Assembly (NCBI GenBank): GCA_023414875.1
Contig: JAEZMV010000028.1
Location: 496,001 to 560,000, forward strand
Source: Bacillota bacterium
Lineage (GTDB): Bacteria > Bacillota > Clostridia > Lachnospirales > Lachnospiraceae
DNA length: 64,000 nucleotides
Direction: 5' to 3'
Shown here: positions 48,347-58,436 of the stretch, piece by piece
Position numbering within the stretch: the first letter of the stretch is position 1
Layout of the letters: each line of letters opens with the position of its first letter
Made by a program: the position numbers and the translations under genes
Notes under the pieces: generated by a model
What the model saw: only the letters and a program-made list of their open reading frames with translations
The model's database searches: none
What the model was told of the DNA's origin: nothing

Positions 48347-51300
48347 AAAATCATTCTTTAATAGCACCAAAATATCAAAGAAAGAACTTCAGGATATTGC
48401 GAAACAGGCTTCTGATGTTTCCAATGGATTAGGAAATTCATTCTACAAAGGCTTTGATAGCATGGATAAAGGCTTTAGTAAGATTGGCAGAGTAGCTTCT
48501 AAATCTTTTCGAGCTGTGAAGAATACAGCAGAACTAGCAGCTGCGGCCGTTGCTACTATTGCCGCTGCTTCCGCAGTAGCCGGAATGAGTTTTGAGTCCT
48601 CGTTTGCAGGAGTAAAAAAGACAACAGATGCTACCGCTGAAGAGTATGAAAAAATTCGTCAAGGTATTCTTGATATGACAGACGATATCCCGGCAACCGC
48701 AAACGAAATAGCAGAAGTTGCGGAGGCGGCAGGACAGCTTGGTATTGAAAAAGAAAATTTACTTGATTTTTCCAGAGTAATGATAGATTTAGGTGAATCA
48801 ACTAATTTGACAGCAACTGAGGGAGCCAGTGATTTAGCAAAGTTTGCAAATATCACTGGTATGGCTGCTGATGAATATAGCAACCTCGGATCTGTAATAG
48901 TAGCACTTGGTAATAACTTTGCTACAACAGAAGCGGATATCGTTGATATGGCTACAAATCTGGCAGCAAGTGGTGATCTGGCCGGATTAAGTGAAGCGCA
49001 AATTATGGCGATTTCTACTGCAATCTCCAGTGTTGGTATTGAAGCAGAAGCCGGTGGCTCCTCTATGAGTAAACTTCTTAAGAAAATACAGGTATCGGTT
49101 GAAACTGGTAATAAATCACTGAATCAATTCGCATCAGTAGCTGGTATGTCTAGTAAAGAGTTTAAAGAAGCGTTTAAGGAGGATGCAGTGGGTGCATTGT
49201 CGTCCTTTATAGATGGATTGAATGATGTTAAGAGAAATGGAAAATCAGCGACAGTTATTCTTGATGATATGGGTCTTACAGAAGTTAGATTATCAAATAC
49301 TATTTTGAGTCTGGCAAATTCAAATGGACTTATGACGGAAGCTGTTAACTTGGCAAATCAAGCATGGGATGAGAATACTGCATTATCAAAAGAAGCAGCG
49401 CAGCGATATGAGACAAATGAAAGTAAGCTAAAGATTTTCAGAAATGGTATAACTGGGCTTGGTATACAGTTATACGATGAATACAGCGAACCATTAGGAG
49501 AGGCGATTGAAGCTGGGACTGATTTTGTAAAAAATTTATCGGATGAAGTTGTACCTAATCTGGTTGATACATTCAAAGAAAAATTACCAACGGTTATTAG
49601 AAAGGTTAAAGAATATACGGCTTCCTTTATTGAATTTGCTGATCCGCTGATATCTCTTGGTAAATGGTTAATTAAAAATCCGGATGTTGTTGTATCAACA
49701 TTAGTCGGCATTGGTTCTGCCTTATTAACTTATAAAGTAGCATCAGGAATAAAAGATGTTGCGAAATCATTTACTGCACTCAGTACGGTTTTAACCAATC
49801 CGTTTGCTCTTGCTATTACTGGTGTGGCTTTAGCAATCGGCGGGGCTGCAGGTATCATAACATACATAAAGAAGGCTGAAAAGGAGATGAAGAAGCAGAA
49901 CCTGGCAGAACACTTCGGCAATATCTCATTGTCAATAGGTGAACTTCAGGAAGTGGCATCTCATATAATTCAGACTAATAATCTTGGAAAACTGCATGAG
50001 GCAATCAGTGCTATGGATGATATGGAAACGATAGCAGGTTCCATTGAAGATGTTGTGAAATCTTTGAATAAAATGAATTGGAAAGTCGGAATCGGTATGG
50101 AGTTGACCGAAGATGAAAAACAGGAGTATCAAACCAACATAACATCCTATATCGCGGGTGTTCAGGATTTAGTAACGGAAAAGCAGTATGCAGTTACTCT
50201 TGCTGTTGGAGTGCTCATGGGTAATGATGACCTAGAAAGTAGCAATGTAATTACACAAATAAATGATTTCTATGCCGGTAAGCAAAAGGAGCTCGCTGAA
50301 CTTGGAACAAAGTTAAATGAAACGGTTACAAATGCATTTCAGGACGGATTACTTGATATTGAAGAAATAAAAGAAATCTCGGAGCTACAGAGCCAGATGG
50401 CAAAAATTCAATCGGCTATAGCTGGTAGTCAGTTTGATGCACAGTTAGAACTTCTGAATTTAAAATACTCCGGAGCAGATTTGGATCCGGAAACATTCCA
50501 GAATTTACAGACAGAAATTGCAGAACAGGTAAAGGCAGCCTCTGCGGATTATGATAAAGCCTTAACATTAAGTTTAGCTAATGCGAAGTTAATGCTTGAT
50601 GAAGGTTCTATTAATACTGAACAATATAATGAACAGATTAAGCAGTATAAGGAAGGTTATCTCCAACAGATCGGTGATATTGAGCTGAAGGCTTCAAACT
50701 TCCAATTAGATACTATAATGACTCAGTATTCTGAAGAGCTTGGTGCTGCAATGCCAGAATTTGAACAGTATATCAATGAGGCTTTACAAGGTTCTACCGA
50801 TTATATAAACAGTGGGCTTGGTAATATGCCGCTTAACTGGGATACATTGTTTAATGATATTGAAGATTATGATGGATTAGACAAAGCTACTAAAAGTGCT
50901 TTGAAGGATCTGTTTAAGCAGATGCAACCAACCATTGAACAAATGAATGAGCTAAAGGAAAAGTATGAAGAATATGGAGTTGAAATCCCTGCTTCTATAT
51001 CGAAGGGATTAAATGATGCAGCTATTTTGGGAGCGTTAACGGGTGATTATAACTCGATTTGGAGCGTGCTTGGTGAAGAGGTGGCGAAAAGTGAGGAACA
51101 TACGAAAGCCATTGAGATGGTAAAAGAAAATGGGATGTATATTCCTGAGGAACTTGGAAAAGCAATTGAAGATAATAAAGCCGCTGTTGAGAAGCCGATA
51201 GATGGATTATACTCACATTCAAAAGACTATATGAATAAGATTTTTTCATCCGGTTTTATGTTTACCTTACCAGTATCGTTAAACCCAGAATATAATATGG

Positions 51301-51794
51301 CAGGAAATGGTCAGCTTCCGAAGGGAAGTGTAGCCTGGTCAGAAAAAAGATGGAAGGAGTATCGTCTTACAGGACATGCTGATGGAGGTATTTTTGATAC
51401 TCCACATATCGCGTGGTTTGCTGAAGCAGGTCCGGAGGCTGCTATTCCATTGGATGGTTCAGAGAGAGCGATAGGACTTTGGAAAACAGTTGGAAAGCTA
51501 CTTGGTGTATATACCCAAGGAAAGAACGGTGCTTCCTTCGAGTCTCTGGCCAGTGATAGTAATGAGGATAGTTTCAGTTCCATATTAAATAGATTATCAT
51601 CTAAGAAGAATTCGACTGGCAGCGGCTCAAGAGGTGGAATTGGAAATATCACTTATAGTCCTATTATTAACTTTTATGGTGGTACACCTTCAAAGGAAGA
51701 TATTGTTGAGGCGGGACACATATCACAGGAAGAGTTTGACGAACGAATGGAACAATGGATGTATGGTAAAAATCGAGTTCAATTTGTTAATTAA
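48291..51794 (+). CDS. Tail tape measure protein
   Basis: An 1167-residue protein that sets tail length and later leaves the tail with the DNA. After a helical start, residues about 100-360 form the conserved tape-measure domain of the P2 T type (SFESSFAGVKKTTDATAEEYEKI, AEVAEAAGQLGIEKENLLDFSRVM, AISTAISSVGIEAEAGGSSMSKLLKKIQ, VILDDMGLTEVRLS). Hydrophobic helices near 450-530 are followed by coiled-coil segments. Near the C terminus comes HADGGIFDTPHIAWFAEAGPEAAIPLDG, also family-typical. The start is TTG with GAGGTGGCGGAG upstream. The length predicts a tail of roughly 170 nm at about 1.5 angstroms per residue. Confidence 0.94.
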   Translation: MAKNSKEYELAIKIAGEIEKSFFNSTKISKKELQDIAKQASDVSNGLGNSFYKGFDSMDKGFSKIGRVASKSFRAVKNTAELAAAAVATIAAASAVAGMSFESSFAGVKKTTDATAEEYEKIRQGILDMTDDIPATANEIAEVAEAAGQLGIEKENLLDFSRVMIDLGESTNLTATEGASDLAKFANITGMAADEYSNLGSVIVALGNNFATTEADIVDMATNLAASGDLAGLSEAQIMAISTAISSVGIEAEAGGSSMSKLLKKIQVSVETGNKSLNQFASVAGMSSKEFKEAFKEDAVGALSSFIDGLNDVKRNGKSATVILDDMGLTEVRLSNTILSLANSNGLMTEAVNLANQAWDENTALSKEAAQRYETNESKLKIFRNGITGLGIQLYDEYSEPLGEAIEAGTDFVKNLSDEVVPNLVDTFKEKLPTVIRKVKEYTASFIEFADPLISLGKWLIKNPDVVVSTLVGIGSALLTYKVASGIKDVAKSFTALSTVLTNPFALAITGVALAIGGAAGIITYIKKAEKEMKKQNLAEHFGNISLSIGELQEVASHIIQTNNLGKLHEAISAMDDMETIAGSIEDVVKSLNKMNWKVGIGMELTEDEKQEYQTNITSYIAGVQDLVTEKQYAVTLAVGVLMGNDDLESSNVITQINDFYAGKQKELAELGTKLNETVTNAFQDGLLDIEEIKEISELQSQMAKIQSAIAGSQFDAQLELLNLKYSGADLDPETFQNLQTEIAEQVKAASADYDKALTLSLANAKLMLDEGSINTEQYNEQIKQYKEGYLQQIGDIELKASNFQLDTIMTQYSEELGAAMPEFEQYINEALQGSTDYINSGLGNMPLNWDTLFNDIEDYDGLDKATKSALKDLFKQMQPTIEQMNELKEKYEEYGVEIPASISKGLNDAAILGALTGDYNSIWSVLGEEVAKSEEHTKAIEMVKENGMYIPEELGKAIEDNKAAVEKPIDGLYSHSKDYMNKIFSSGFMFTLPVSLNPEYNMAGNGQLPKGSVAWSEKRWKEYRLTGHADGGIFDTPHIAWFAEAGPEAAIPLDGSERAIGLWKTVGKLLGVYTQGKNGASFESLASDSNEDSFSSILNRLSSKKNSTGSGSRGGIGNITYSPIINFYGGTPSKEDIVEAGHISQEEFDERMEQWMYGKNRVQFVN

Positions 51795-51806
51795 GGTGGT
51801 GGGAAT

Positions 51807-52004
51807 ATGTCTTATACAACAGTCCATGGAGATACATGGGACAAGATAGCGAAAGTAGTTTACGGTGATGAGAAACACGCTGATTACTTAATGCAAAATA
51901 ATTTCCATTTGCTCGATATATTTGTATTCCCACAAGGTACCGTCCTAAATACTCCGGATCTTCCGGAGGAACTGGACGGTGACCTACCACCTTGGAGGGA
52001 TTAA
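51807..52004 (+). CDS. Tail protein X (LysM-like)
   Basis: A 65-residue LysM-related protein, YTTVHGDTWDKIAKVVYGDEKHADYLMQNN, matching P2 gpX. In phages it forms part of the baseplate hub. AAGGTGGTGGG lies upstream. Overlap with the baseplate hub gene downstream is none; the gap is two bases. Confidence 0.9.
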   Translation: MSYTTVHGDTWDKIAKVVYGDEKHADYLMQNNFHLLDIFVFPQGTVLNTPDLPEELDGDLPPWRD

Positions 52005-52006
52005 TC

Positions 52007-53002
52007 ATGAGCGAACCGAGGAAAGCAAATGTATCCATTCAGTACAATGGAAAGAATGTTACCACAAAGTTATCAGAAGTATTAAAATCATTTGGCTATA
52101 TTGATGTAGCATGCGGAGAGAGTGATTCCATATCGATATCACTATCAAATATAAATAAAAAATGGCTTAATAAGTGGATCCCTGAAAAAGGGGATACTTT
52201 GACCGCGAAAATTATTACGAAAAACTGGGTAAAGGATGGGGATAGTAAAACATTTAATTGTGGAAGCTTTACCATTGATGATTATAGTTTTGAGGGAAGA
52301 CCCCTTTCAACTGTAATAGAGGCTTTATCAATCCCGGTAAAAGAAAGTTTCAAAACTACAGAAAGAACGAAGACATGGAACTCAGTAACAATAGAGTCTA
52401 TTGCCCAAGAAATCGCAAAAAGAGCAAAAGTATCTCTTTCATATGAAGGACCAACGATTAAGATTAAAGCAATAGAACAATCTGGCCAAACAGATAGTGA
52501 ATTCTTATATAGGATATGTGAATCCTATGGGCTTGCAATGAAGGTCTATTCAAATAAAATTGTAATCTTTGATGAAGAAAAATATGAGAAGAAAGCTTCC
52601 GTTGTAACGATCAATGAAGAGGATATGAACACCTGGAGTTATCGAACGACTCTTACTAAAACCTATACCGGTGCAGAAATGTCATACACAGATGCATCAT
52701 CCGGAAAGGATATTGTTGTAAAAGTAGGTAGCGGCAGCAGGATATTAAGAATCAATGAAAAAGCAGATAGCCTTAAGGATGCAGAGCTGAAGGCGATTGC
52801 AAAGGTTAATAATGCTAATAAAAAGATGACAACGATGAAGGTAACCATAATGGCTAACACCAAAATAGTAGCATCCTCAAATGTTACTATAAAGGGTCTT
52901 GGCAAACTTGACGGCAAATATGCAGTTGATAAAGTTAGGCATACGGTGGGAAAAGGATATACGATGCAGCTTGACCTAAGACGCATCCAAAATAGAATAT
53001 AG
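52007..53002 (+). CDS. Baseplate hub protein, gpD-like
   Basis: A 331-residue protein of the P2 gpD (late control D / hub) family. Landmarks are EVLKSFGYIDVACGESDSISISLSNINKKWL, TIESIAQEIAKRAKVSLSYEG and DSEFLYRICESYGLAMKVYSNKIVIFD, typical of gp27-like hub proteins. It forms the trimeric hub at the tip of the tail tube. The start is ATG 52007, preceded by TTGGAGGGA, and overlaps nothing. The role is well supported by gene order (X-D-V). Confidence 0.87.
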   Translation: MSEPRKANVSIQYNGKNVTTKLSEVLKSFGYIDVACGESDSISISLSNINKKWLNKWIPEKGDTLTAKIITKNWVKDGDSKTFNCGSFTIDDYSFEGRPLSTVIEALSIPVKESFKTTERTKTWNSVTIESIAQEIAKRAKVSLSYEGPTIKIKAIEQSGQTDSEFLYRICESYGLAMKVYSNKIVIFDEEKYEKKASVVTINEEDMNTWSYRTTLTKTYTGAEMSYTDASSGKDIVVKVGSGSRILRINEKADSLKDAELKAIAKVNNANKKMTTMKVTIMANTKIVASSNVTIKGLGKLDGKYAVDKVRHTVGKGYTMQLDLRRIQNRI

Positions 53003-53020
53003 GTGAAAGGAGAAATGATA

Positions 53021-53404
53021 GTGGCTGATAACGGTATCAGGGTAGGAAGAGTATCCAGCATAGACTATGCAAGTGGTATGATAAAAGTTGTTTATACAGA
53101 TAAGGATAATTCAGTAACTCGAAGCATTCCTTACTTAAACATGAATGGTGAGTATAAAATGCCAAATATTGATGATATGGTTTTAGTACTTCATCTATCG
53201 AATGGATCAGCTATGGCAATTGTTGCCGGTACCTTTTGGAATGAAGCTAATAAACCGGTGGAAGGCGGTAAGGGGTTATTCCGGAAGGAATTAGGACGGG
53301 AACCAGGGGAAGCATACTTTCGTTACGACTCAGATAAAAAAGAATTATCCATTAAAGCTGATGTAATTAAATTCTTAACACCAAATGAAACAATCACCTA
53401 TTAG
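53021..53404 (+). CDS. Baseplate spike protein, gpV-like
   Basis: A 127-residue protein with an OB-fold start (GIRVGRVSSIDYASGMIKVVYTDKDNSVTRSIPYL) followed by a beta-helical segment, as in P2 gpV. It forms the membrane-piercing spike. I prefer GTG 53021 as start since GAAAGGAGAA lies nine bases upstream; ATG 53015 is too close to this site. Shorter than P2 gpV, so the spike is reduced to OB-fold and a short helix. Confidence 0.82.
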   Translation: MADNGIRVGRVSSIDYASGMIKVVYTDKDNSVTRSIPYLNMNGEYKMPNIDDMVLVLHLSNGSAMAIVAGTFWNEANKPVEGGKGLFRKELGREPGEAYFRYDSDKKELSIKADVIKFLTPNETITY

Positions 53405-53415
53405 GAGGTGTAGTA

Positions 53416-53814
53416 ATGTCGCGGATAGGTAATCTCGGTAAAACGATTGTATTCAGTACAAGTGATAAAAAGATCTTAAATTTTAAAGACTTTCAGCAGA
53501 CTGTAAGTGGAAGATGGGCAGTTCATGAACGTATTCTTAAAAGGGCAAAGTCAGAATTTTTAGGTCCTGATTTAAGAAGAATAACTTTTAAAGTTACATT
53601 AAGTGCTCTTCATGGAGTAAAACCAAAGAAAACATTAAAAGCTATGGAAGCTATGGTAGAAAAAGGAACATATGAAAAATTAATTATTGGTGGATCGAAA
53701 ATCGGATTCTACAAATGGAAAATGACTTCAATCAATGAAGCTTGGGATACAGTGATGAATAAAGGAGAATTGGTAAAGGTGACAGTATCGATAACATTAG
53801 AAGAATATTTATAA
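53416..53814 (+). CDS. Tail protein U-like
   Basis: A 132-residue protein of the P2 gpU family, seen from RIGNLGKTIVFSTSDKKILNFKDFQQTVSGRWAVHE and LHGVKPKKTLKAMEAMVEKGTY. gpU acts at the tail end. TTAGGAGGTG precedes the ATG. Its position between V-like and W-like genes, rather than next to the tape measure gene, is a rearrangement relative to P2. Confidence 0.85.
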   Translation: MSRIGNLGKTIVFSTSDKKILNFKDFQQTVSGRWAVHERILKRAKSEFLGPDLRRITFKVTLSALHGVKPKKTLKAMEAMVEKGTYEKLIIGGSKIGFYKWKMTSINEAWDTVMNKGELVKVTVSITLEEYL

Positions 53815-53829
53815 GGAGGTAGGTATTTT

Positions 53830-54159
53830 ATGATAGATACAATAAAAACGTTAATTACATTTGACTATCAAGGCCCTGAGTTGAATGAAATATTAAGAAA
53901 CCTATCAACTTTATATGGAACGGTAGAAGGTACCATACCTTTGGATAGATCCTTCGGCTTGTCACAAGATTATTTGAGCTATCCGGTACCGGTTGCAGAG
54001 AATATGATAGCTTTGGAAATCACCGAAAAAACAGAGTTATATGAACCAAGAGTAGAAGTAGAAGAAATTACATTTGAAAGTACCACAGAAGGAACGGTAA
54101 TCTCTAAAGTGTTAATAAGAAGAAATGATGATTATGAAGAGCTGGGAGGAGATGAGTAA
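53830..54159 (+). CDS. Baseplate wedge protein, gpW/gp25-like
   Basis: A 109-residue protein resembling the gp25-like family: TLITFDYQGPELNEILRNLSTLYGTVEGTIPLDRSFG is the classical region that starts sheath polymerisation, and ends with MIALEITEKTELYEPRVEVEEITFE. It belongs to the baseplate wedge. TAAGGAGGTAGG precedes the ATG. The next gene starts inside or just after its end. Confidence 0.87.
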   Translation: MIDTIKTLITFDYQGPELNEILRNLSTLYGTVEGTIPLDRSFGLSQDYLSYPVPVAENMIALEITEKTELYEPRVEVEEITFESTTEGTVISKVLIRRNDDYEELGGDE

Positions 54160-54160
54160 T

Positions 54161-55309
54161 TTGTCAGATATTTTAAACACGATAAAAAGTCTACCTGATA
54201 TTAGTTTTATTGATAATTTGAAATTGGAAGAACTGTTAAGCGATATGATAAATGATTATCAGAATAAATACGAAGAATTAACAGGTGTAAAGATTACACT
54301 AGCCAAAGCTGATCCAAACAGACTAATCCTGTATGCATGTGCAGTACAATTATACCAAGGCTTCCAACACATCGATAGAGCAGGTAAACAAAATCTTCTT
54401 AAATATTCATACGGTAATTTCCTCGATAATATTGCTGCTTTAAAGGGTGTGACTAGAAACAAAGCAAAACCAGCAGAGGTCAAGGTTCAATTTACATTGT
54501 CAGAGGCAAGACCAGCCGCGACTCCAATTCCATTAGGAACGAAAGTGGTTGCAGGGAATGTATACTTTGAAAGTATAGAATATAAAGAAATTCCTTCAGG
54601 CGAAATATCAGTAGATGTTGCTATGATATGTACAAAAGAGGGAGAAAGCGGTAACGGTCTTCTTATTGGTGAAATTACAACATTGGTTGATCCTATAGCG
54701 TATGTAGAAACAGTATCAAATATCGTAATAAGCTCCGGTGGAAGTGAAATTGAAACTGATGAAAGCTTAGCAGAGAGGACATTCTTAGCACCTTCTAGTT
54801 ATAGCACTGCCGGCCCGGATGATGCTTATATTTATTGGACTAAAACATTTAATAACGACATAATTGATGTAGGCATTGAATCGCCAAGCGCATGCTTAGT
54901 TGATATTCGTGTGGTGTTAAAAGGAGGAGCTTTACCGGGTCCTTCATTCCTTCAAGGATTACATACATATTTGACTAATAAGAAGATTAAACCATTGACT
55001 GATTTGGTAACTGTAGCGGCACCGGATGAAGTTAACTATGATATTGATATTACATATTGGATTAATAAGAGTGATTCTGGGAATGCAGTTGCTATCCAAT
55101 CGAAAGTAAATCTTGCTGTTAGTGAATATAGAGTATGGCAGGAAAATAAAATAGGCCGGGATATTAATCCTTCCGAATTAACAAGAAGAGTTATGGCAGC
55201 AGGTGCAAAAAGAGTTGAAATAAACACTCCGGTTTATACGGTTGTGAAGGATAATACAGCTGTTGCAAGATTAGTATCTCAGTCGGTAATTTATGGAGGG
55301 CTAGAATGA
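54161..55309 (+). CDS. Baseplate J protein
   Basis: A protein of about 382 residues matching P2 gpJ. Characteristic parts are YGNFLDNIAALKGVTRNKAKPAEVKVQFTLSE, PIPLGTKVVAGNVYFES and GEITTLVDPIAYVETVSNIVISSGGSEIETDESLAERTFLAPSSYSTAGPDDAYIYW. It forms the outer wedge of the baseplate. I prefer TTG 54161, eleven bases after GGGAGG; ATG 54152 is only two bases after that site, and 54125 is deep within the preceding gene. The stop overlaps the next start. Confidence 0.9.
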   Translation: MSDILNTIKSLPDISFIDNLKLEELLSDMINDYQNKYEELTGVKITLAKADPNRLILYACAVQLYQGFQHIDRAGKQNLLKYSYGNFLDNIAALKGVTRNKAKPAEVKVQFTLSEARPAATPIPLGTKVVAGNVYFESIEYKEIPSGEISVDVAMICTKEGESGNGLLIGEITTLVDPIAYVETVSNIVISSGGSEIETDESLAERTFLAPSSYSTAGPDDAYIYWTKTFNNDIIDVGIESPSACLVDIRVVLKGGALPGPSFLQGLHTYLTNKKIKPLTDLVTVAAPDEVNYDIDITYWINKSDSGNAVAIQSKVNLAVSEYRVWQENKIGRDINPSELTRRVMAAGAKRVEINTPVYTVVKDNTAVARLVSQSVIYGGLE

Positions 55310-55869
55310 TTAATTTATATGATGGACAAATTACGGATATTCTACCTCCAAATTTAACACAAACAGCTGATGTGCAAGCAATAAGTTATGCTCTAATGAT
55401 AGCAATGAAAAAGTTACAAGATTATGCATTAAGATCGAAAATATATTCTGATATAGATTACCTTTCAAACGATGTATTAGATATCTTAGCAGCTGAATTG
55501 AGATCACAATTTTATAGTGAGGATTTAGATATTGAAACTAAGAGAAAAGTAATCAAAGAGACTATCTATTGGTATAGCATAGCTGGAACACCTTTAGCAG
55601 TAGAAAATGTAATTAAAGCCTTATTTCATACCGGAGAAGTAATAGAGTGGTACAATTATTCAGGCGAACCGGGGCATTTTAAAATAATCACTGAGAACCA
55701 GAATATATCAGAAGATGCACTTCAAAGTTTTAACAACATTATCAAGCATGTAAAAAGACAAAGTTCTATCTTGGATGCAGTTGAAATCAATTTGAGTGCT
55801 TTTATGAATGTATATAGCGGTATAGCTGTTCATACTGGAGATTTTATATATCTAAAACAGGAGGGATAA
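55306..55869 (+). CDS. Tail protein I
   Basis: A 187-residue baseplate protein of the P2 gpI family (LYDGQITDILPPNLTQTADVQAISYALMIAM, DVLDILAAELRSQFYSEDL and KETIYWYSIAGTPLAVENVIKALF). It connects the baseplate wedge with the tail fibre. ATG overlaps the gpJ stop. GGAGGG lies upstream. The order J-I-fibre is that of P2. Confidence 0.92.
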   Translation: MINLYDGQITDILPPNLTQTADVQAISYALMIAMKKLQDYALRSKIYSDIDYLSNDVLDILAAELRSQFYSEDLDIETKRKVIKETIYWYSIAGTPLAVENVIKALFHTGEVIEWYNYSGEPGHFKIITENQNISEDALQSFNNIIKHVKRQSSILDAVEINLSAFMNVYSGIAVHTGDFIYLKQEG

Positions 55870-55873
55870 TAGA

Positions 55874-58420
55874 ATGAGCTTTAGTACAGTTTTATTTACG
55901 GAAAAAGGTCGTGCTTTACAAGCTAAAGCAATGGCAGGAACCCCTTTGAACTTTACGAAAATAGCAATGGGATCAGGATCACTGGGAGGTCAATCACAAA
56001 TTGCTTTAACAAATTTAATCGAACCAAAAGTTATTCTCAATATCTCTTCGATCAGCCGAGATTCTAATTATGCTACAGTAAAAGGTATTTTTAACAATGC
56101 AGATATTACAACTGGTTTTTACTGGAGAGAACTTGGGGTTTTTGCCATGGATCCGGATGCTGGTGAAATATTATATTGTTATGGGAATGCGGGAGCATTA
56201 GCAGAGTATATACCACCTCAGACATCAGAGATTTTGGAAAAGGTTGTTTCTTTATCAGCCATTGTTGGGAATGCATCGAATGTAACAGCGACCATTAATC
56301 AAAGCATTGTTTATGCTAGTAGAGATGAAGTGGAGGAGTTAAAAAGATTTCAGAAAGCCGGTGGAACAGAAACTGAAATAACACTTACGGGTATATCGTT
56401 CGAGGATGGTTTCGCTAAAACTTTTATTGCGAAATTTGATAGCACAAATACTGAAAAAACTATTAATGGGAAACCATGGTATAAACCGGGTACGAATATA
56501 GCTCCTACAACAAAAGTCGGTAGAGCGGTCACTGTGTGGTTTGATGCAGCAGGTGACTGTTTTTTCTACAAAGCTAGTGCAGTTGGTAACATAACTGCTG
56601 ATCATGTACTAGCTGATATGGAATTCGGCAGTGAAGTAGCAGAGGGTGTAGGTAATATTCCTATTGCTCCACAGTACCCAGATAACTTTACCGCTAAAGA
56701 CTTTCAAGTATATGGAGATAAAGACTGGGCGAACGGAAAACACAACATTTTTATGAAACCTCCAAGAGGTTACTTTGATAACACTAAGTGGGTCGGTTTT
56801 AATGAACCTAATTTGCATCCAGACAATCTTAAAAAGGGAGTGAGAGTTGGTTCAGCAGGGGCATATATTGAGGGTGCGTATACTGGTGATGGTCAGTTTC
56901 TTAATTTCCCGTTGTCTATTATTGGAACTAATGACGCTTTACCTGCATTTGGTGATACGGTAGGTCATATTTGCATCAAGAACTCAAACCTCGCTTCTCA
57001 GATTACATCTATTAAGATACTCGAAGCATTGAATGCAGGAGATCCTAATGGCACACTAACCTTTGTTGTCAGTGACTTAGCAGGCTATAGAGATTTTGCA
57101 ATATCTCAACAGAAGAAACTAACATCGGGTGGAAACACCATGACCTTATCTGTATCCGATTCATCTGGTGGTGTTACTCCAGGTAACTCATATTGGAGAG
57201 TAAGTGATAACCCTGCTGGAGGGTCTGCTAGACTGTGGTTAACTAAGCCGATGATATATAGTAAAGTGGGTGGTGTGTTAGATATAGAAACTGCTTATAT
57301 GTGGAATGGAACATCATGGGAGATACTATGTGAGAAAGCAAAATATGCTTTTACTAAGTTAAGCAATAGTGCTAAAGCATTAAACTATAGTGATGCAGGT
57401 CTACTTCTTAATACTAACAGCCTCGTTACCACTGATTGGCTCTTTGGTGTATCAAAGGACGGAAGATACTATGTAACTTATAAGGGTGTATATAAACGTG
57501 ATGGAGACGTATTTAACACAGTTACTCCATACTTCTCTATTCCTCAGACAGTCACCCATACGGACTCAGATGTTTATGACGTATGTGCTGTGGCTATATC
57601 TGGTAATGGACAATATTTAGTAGTAGCTTATAGAAAAATCACTAGTGGTAATTCTTATAGTCTTATTAATTCATACTATAAGAATAATGGTACAACATTT
57701 GAAAAGTTACACATTACTCAAGTAGTTGTTAATGCGGCTCGGTATGGTGATGCTGATGCAAAATTAATAATTAACGATGATGGCTCTTTGGTAGTATTGA
57801 AGTGTGCTAATAGTAGTACTTATCCTACAAGTAGTCTTACAGCCTATTTTAGAGATAATGATGTATTCCAAAGAGCAAATAGTATGCCTAGTAGAAATAT
57901 TTCTAGTTTGATGTATGCAGGTTTCTATAATGGAGACCTTTATATGCTCATACAGGATTACTCACCTAGCCTGTATGGTTTGTATAAGTACACCATTGAT
58001 TATGTCAATAAACGTCTAACTTCATCTACGATTAAAGACACAACAGACTCCAATTATTTTTATACCTATTCTAGCAATTTTTATCTTAGTGCAGGTAAGC
58101 TATGGTGGTTACATGCAATTGGGTCTGGCACTGCTCTACAGATAAAATGCTTTAATATTGCTACTGGTGTTCTATCGACAGGTAATATTCCTTTAACACC
58201 TATATCATCACCACTTGTGGCAGGAATAGGAGTAACATTAAATGGTACTCAAGTTATTATGTGTATTAGGGTTAACTCCAATGTAGAGTATAAGTACTAT
58301 ATGGCATCTGTATCTGTGGATGAGAGTTCCCAAACAATCACATTAAACATGGTAGGTAATCCAATTGGTGTAGGTCTTAACCAACAACTTAATGGTGAAA
58401 TACTCGTAACCCCATATTAA
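55874..58420 (+). CDS. Tail fibre / receptor-binding protein
   Basis: An 848-residue tail fibre. The N-terminal 160 residues are the DUF3751-type baseplate-attachment domain (STVLFTEKGRALQAKAMAGTPLNFTKIAMGSG and TGFYWRELGVFAMDPD). A middle shaft-like part spans about 160-480. From about 490 onward are repeated beta segments (FGVSKDGRYYVTYKGVYKRDGD, VAISGNGQYLVVAYRK, LIINDDGSLVVLK) that look like propeller blades and probably bind the host surface. The domain border near residue 480 may mark exchangeable receptor-binding cassettes. AGGAGGGATAATAG precedes the ATG. Confidence 0.88.
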   Translation: MSFSTVLFTEKGRALQAKAMAGTPLNFTKIAMGSGSLGGQSQIALTNLIEPKVILNISSISRDSNYATVKGIFNNADITTGFYWRELGVFAMDPDAGEILYCYGNAGALAEYIPPQTSEILEKVVSLSAIVGNASNVTATINQSIVYASRDEVEELKRFQKAGGTETEITLTGISFEDGFAKTFIAKFDSTNTEKTINGKPWYKPGTNIAPTTKVGRAVTVWFDAAGDCFFYKASAVGNITADHVLADMEFGSEVAEGVGNIPIAPQYPDNFTAKDFQVYGDKDWANGKHNIFMKPPRGYFDNTKWVGFNEPNLHPDNLKKGVRVGSAGAYIEGAYTGDGQFLNFPLSIIGTNDALPAFGDTVGHICIKNSNLASQITSIKILEALNAGDPNGTLTFVVSDLAGYRDFAISQQKKLTSGGNTMTLSVSDSSGGVTPGNSYWRVSDNPAGGSARLWLTKPMIYSKVGGVLDIETAYMWNGTSWEILCEKAKYAFTKLSNSAKALNYSDAGLLLNTNSLVTTDWLFGVSKDGRYYVTYKGVYKRDGDVFNTVTPYFSIPQTVTHTDSDVYDVCAVAISGNGQYLVVAYRKITSGNSYSLINSYYKNNGTTFEKLHITQVVVNAARYGDADAKLIINDDGSLVVLKCANSSTYPTSSLTAYFRDNDVFQRANSMPSRNISSLMYAGFYNGDLYMLIQDYSPSLYGLYKYTIDYVNKRLTSSTIKDTTDSNYFYTYSSNFYLSAGKLWWLHAIGSGTALQIKCFNIATGVLSTGNIPLTPISSPLVAGIGVTLNGTQVIMCIRVNSNVEYKYYMASVSVDESSQTITLNMVGNPIGVGLNQQLNGEILVTPY

Positions 58421-58436
58421 TAAAGGAGGTAATTAA

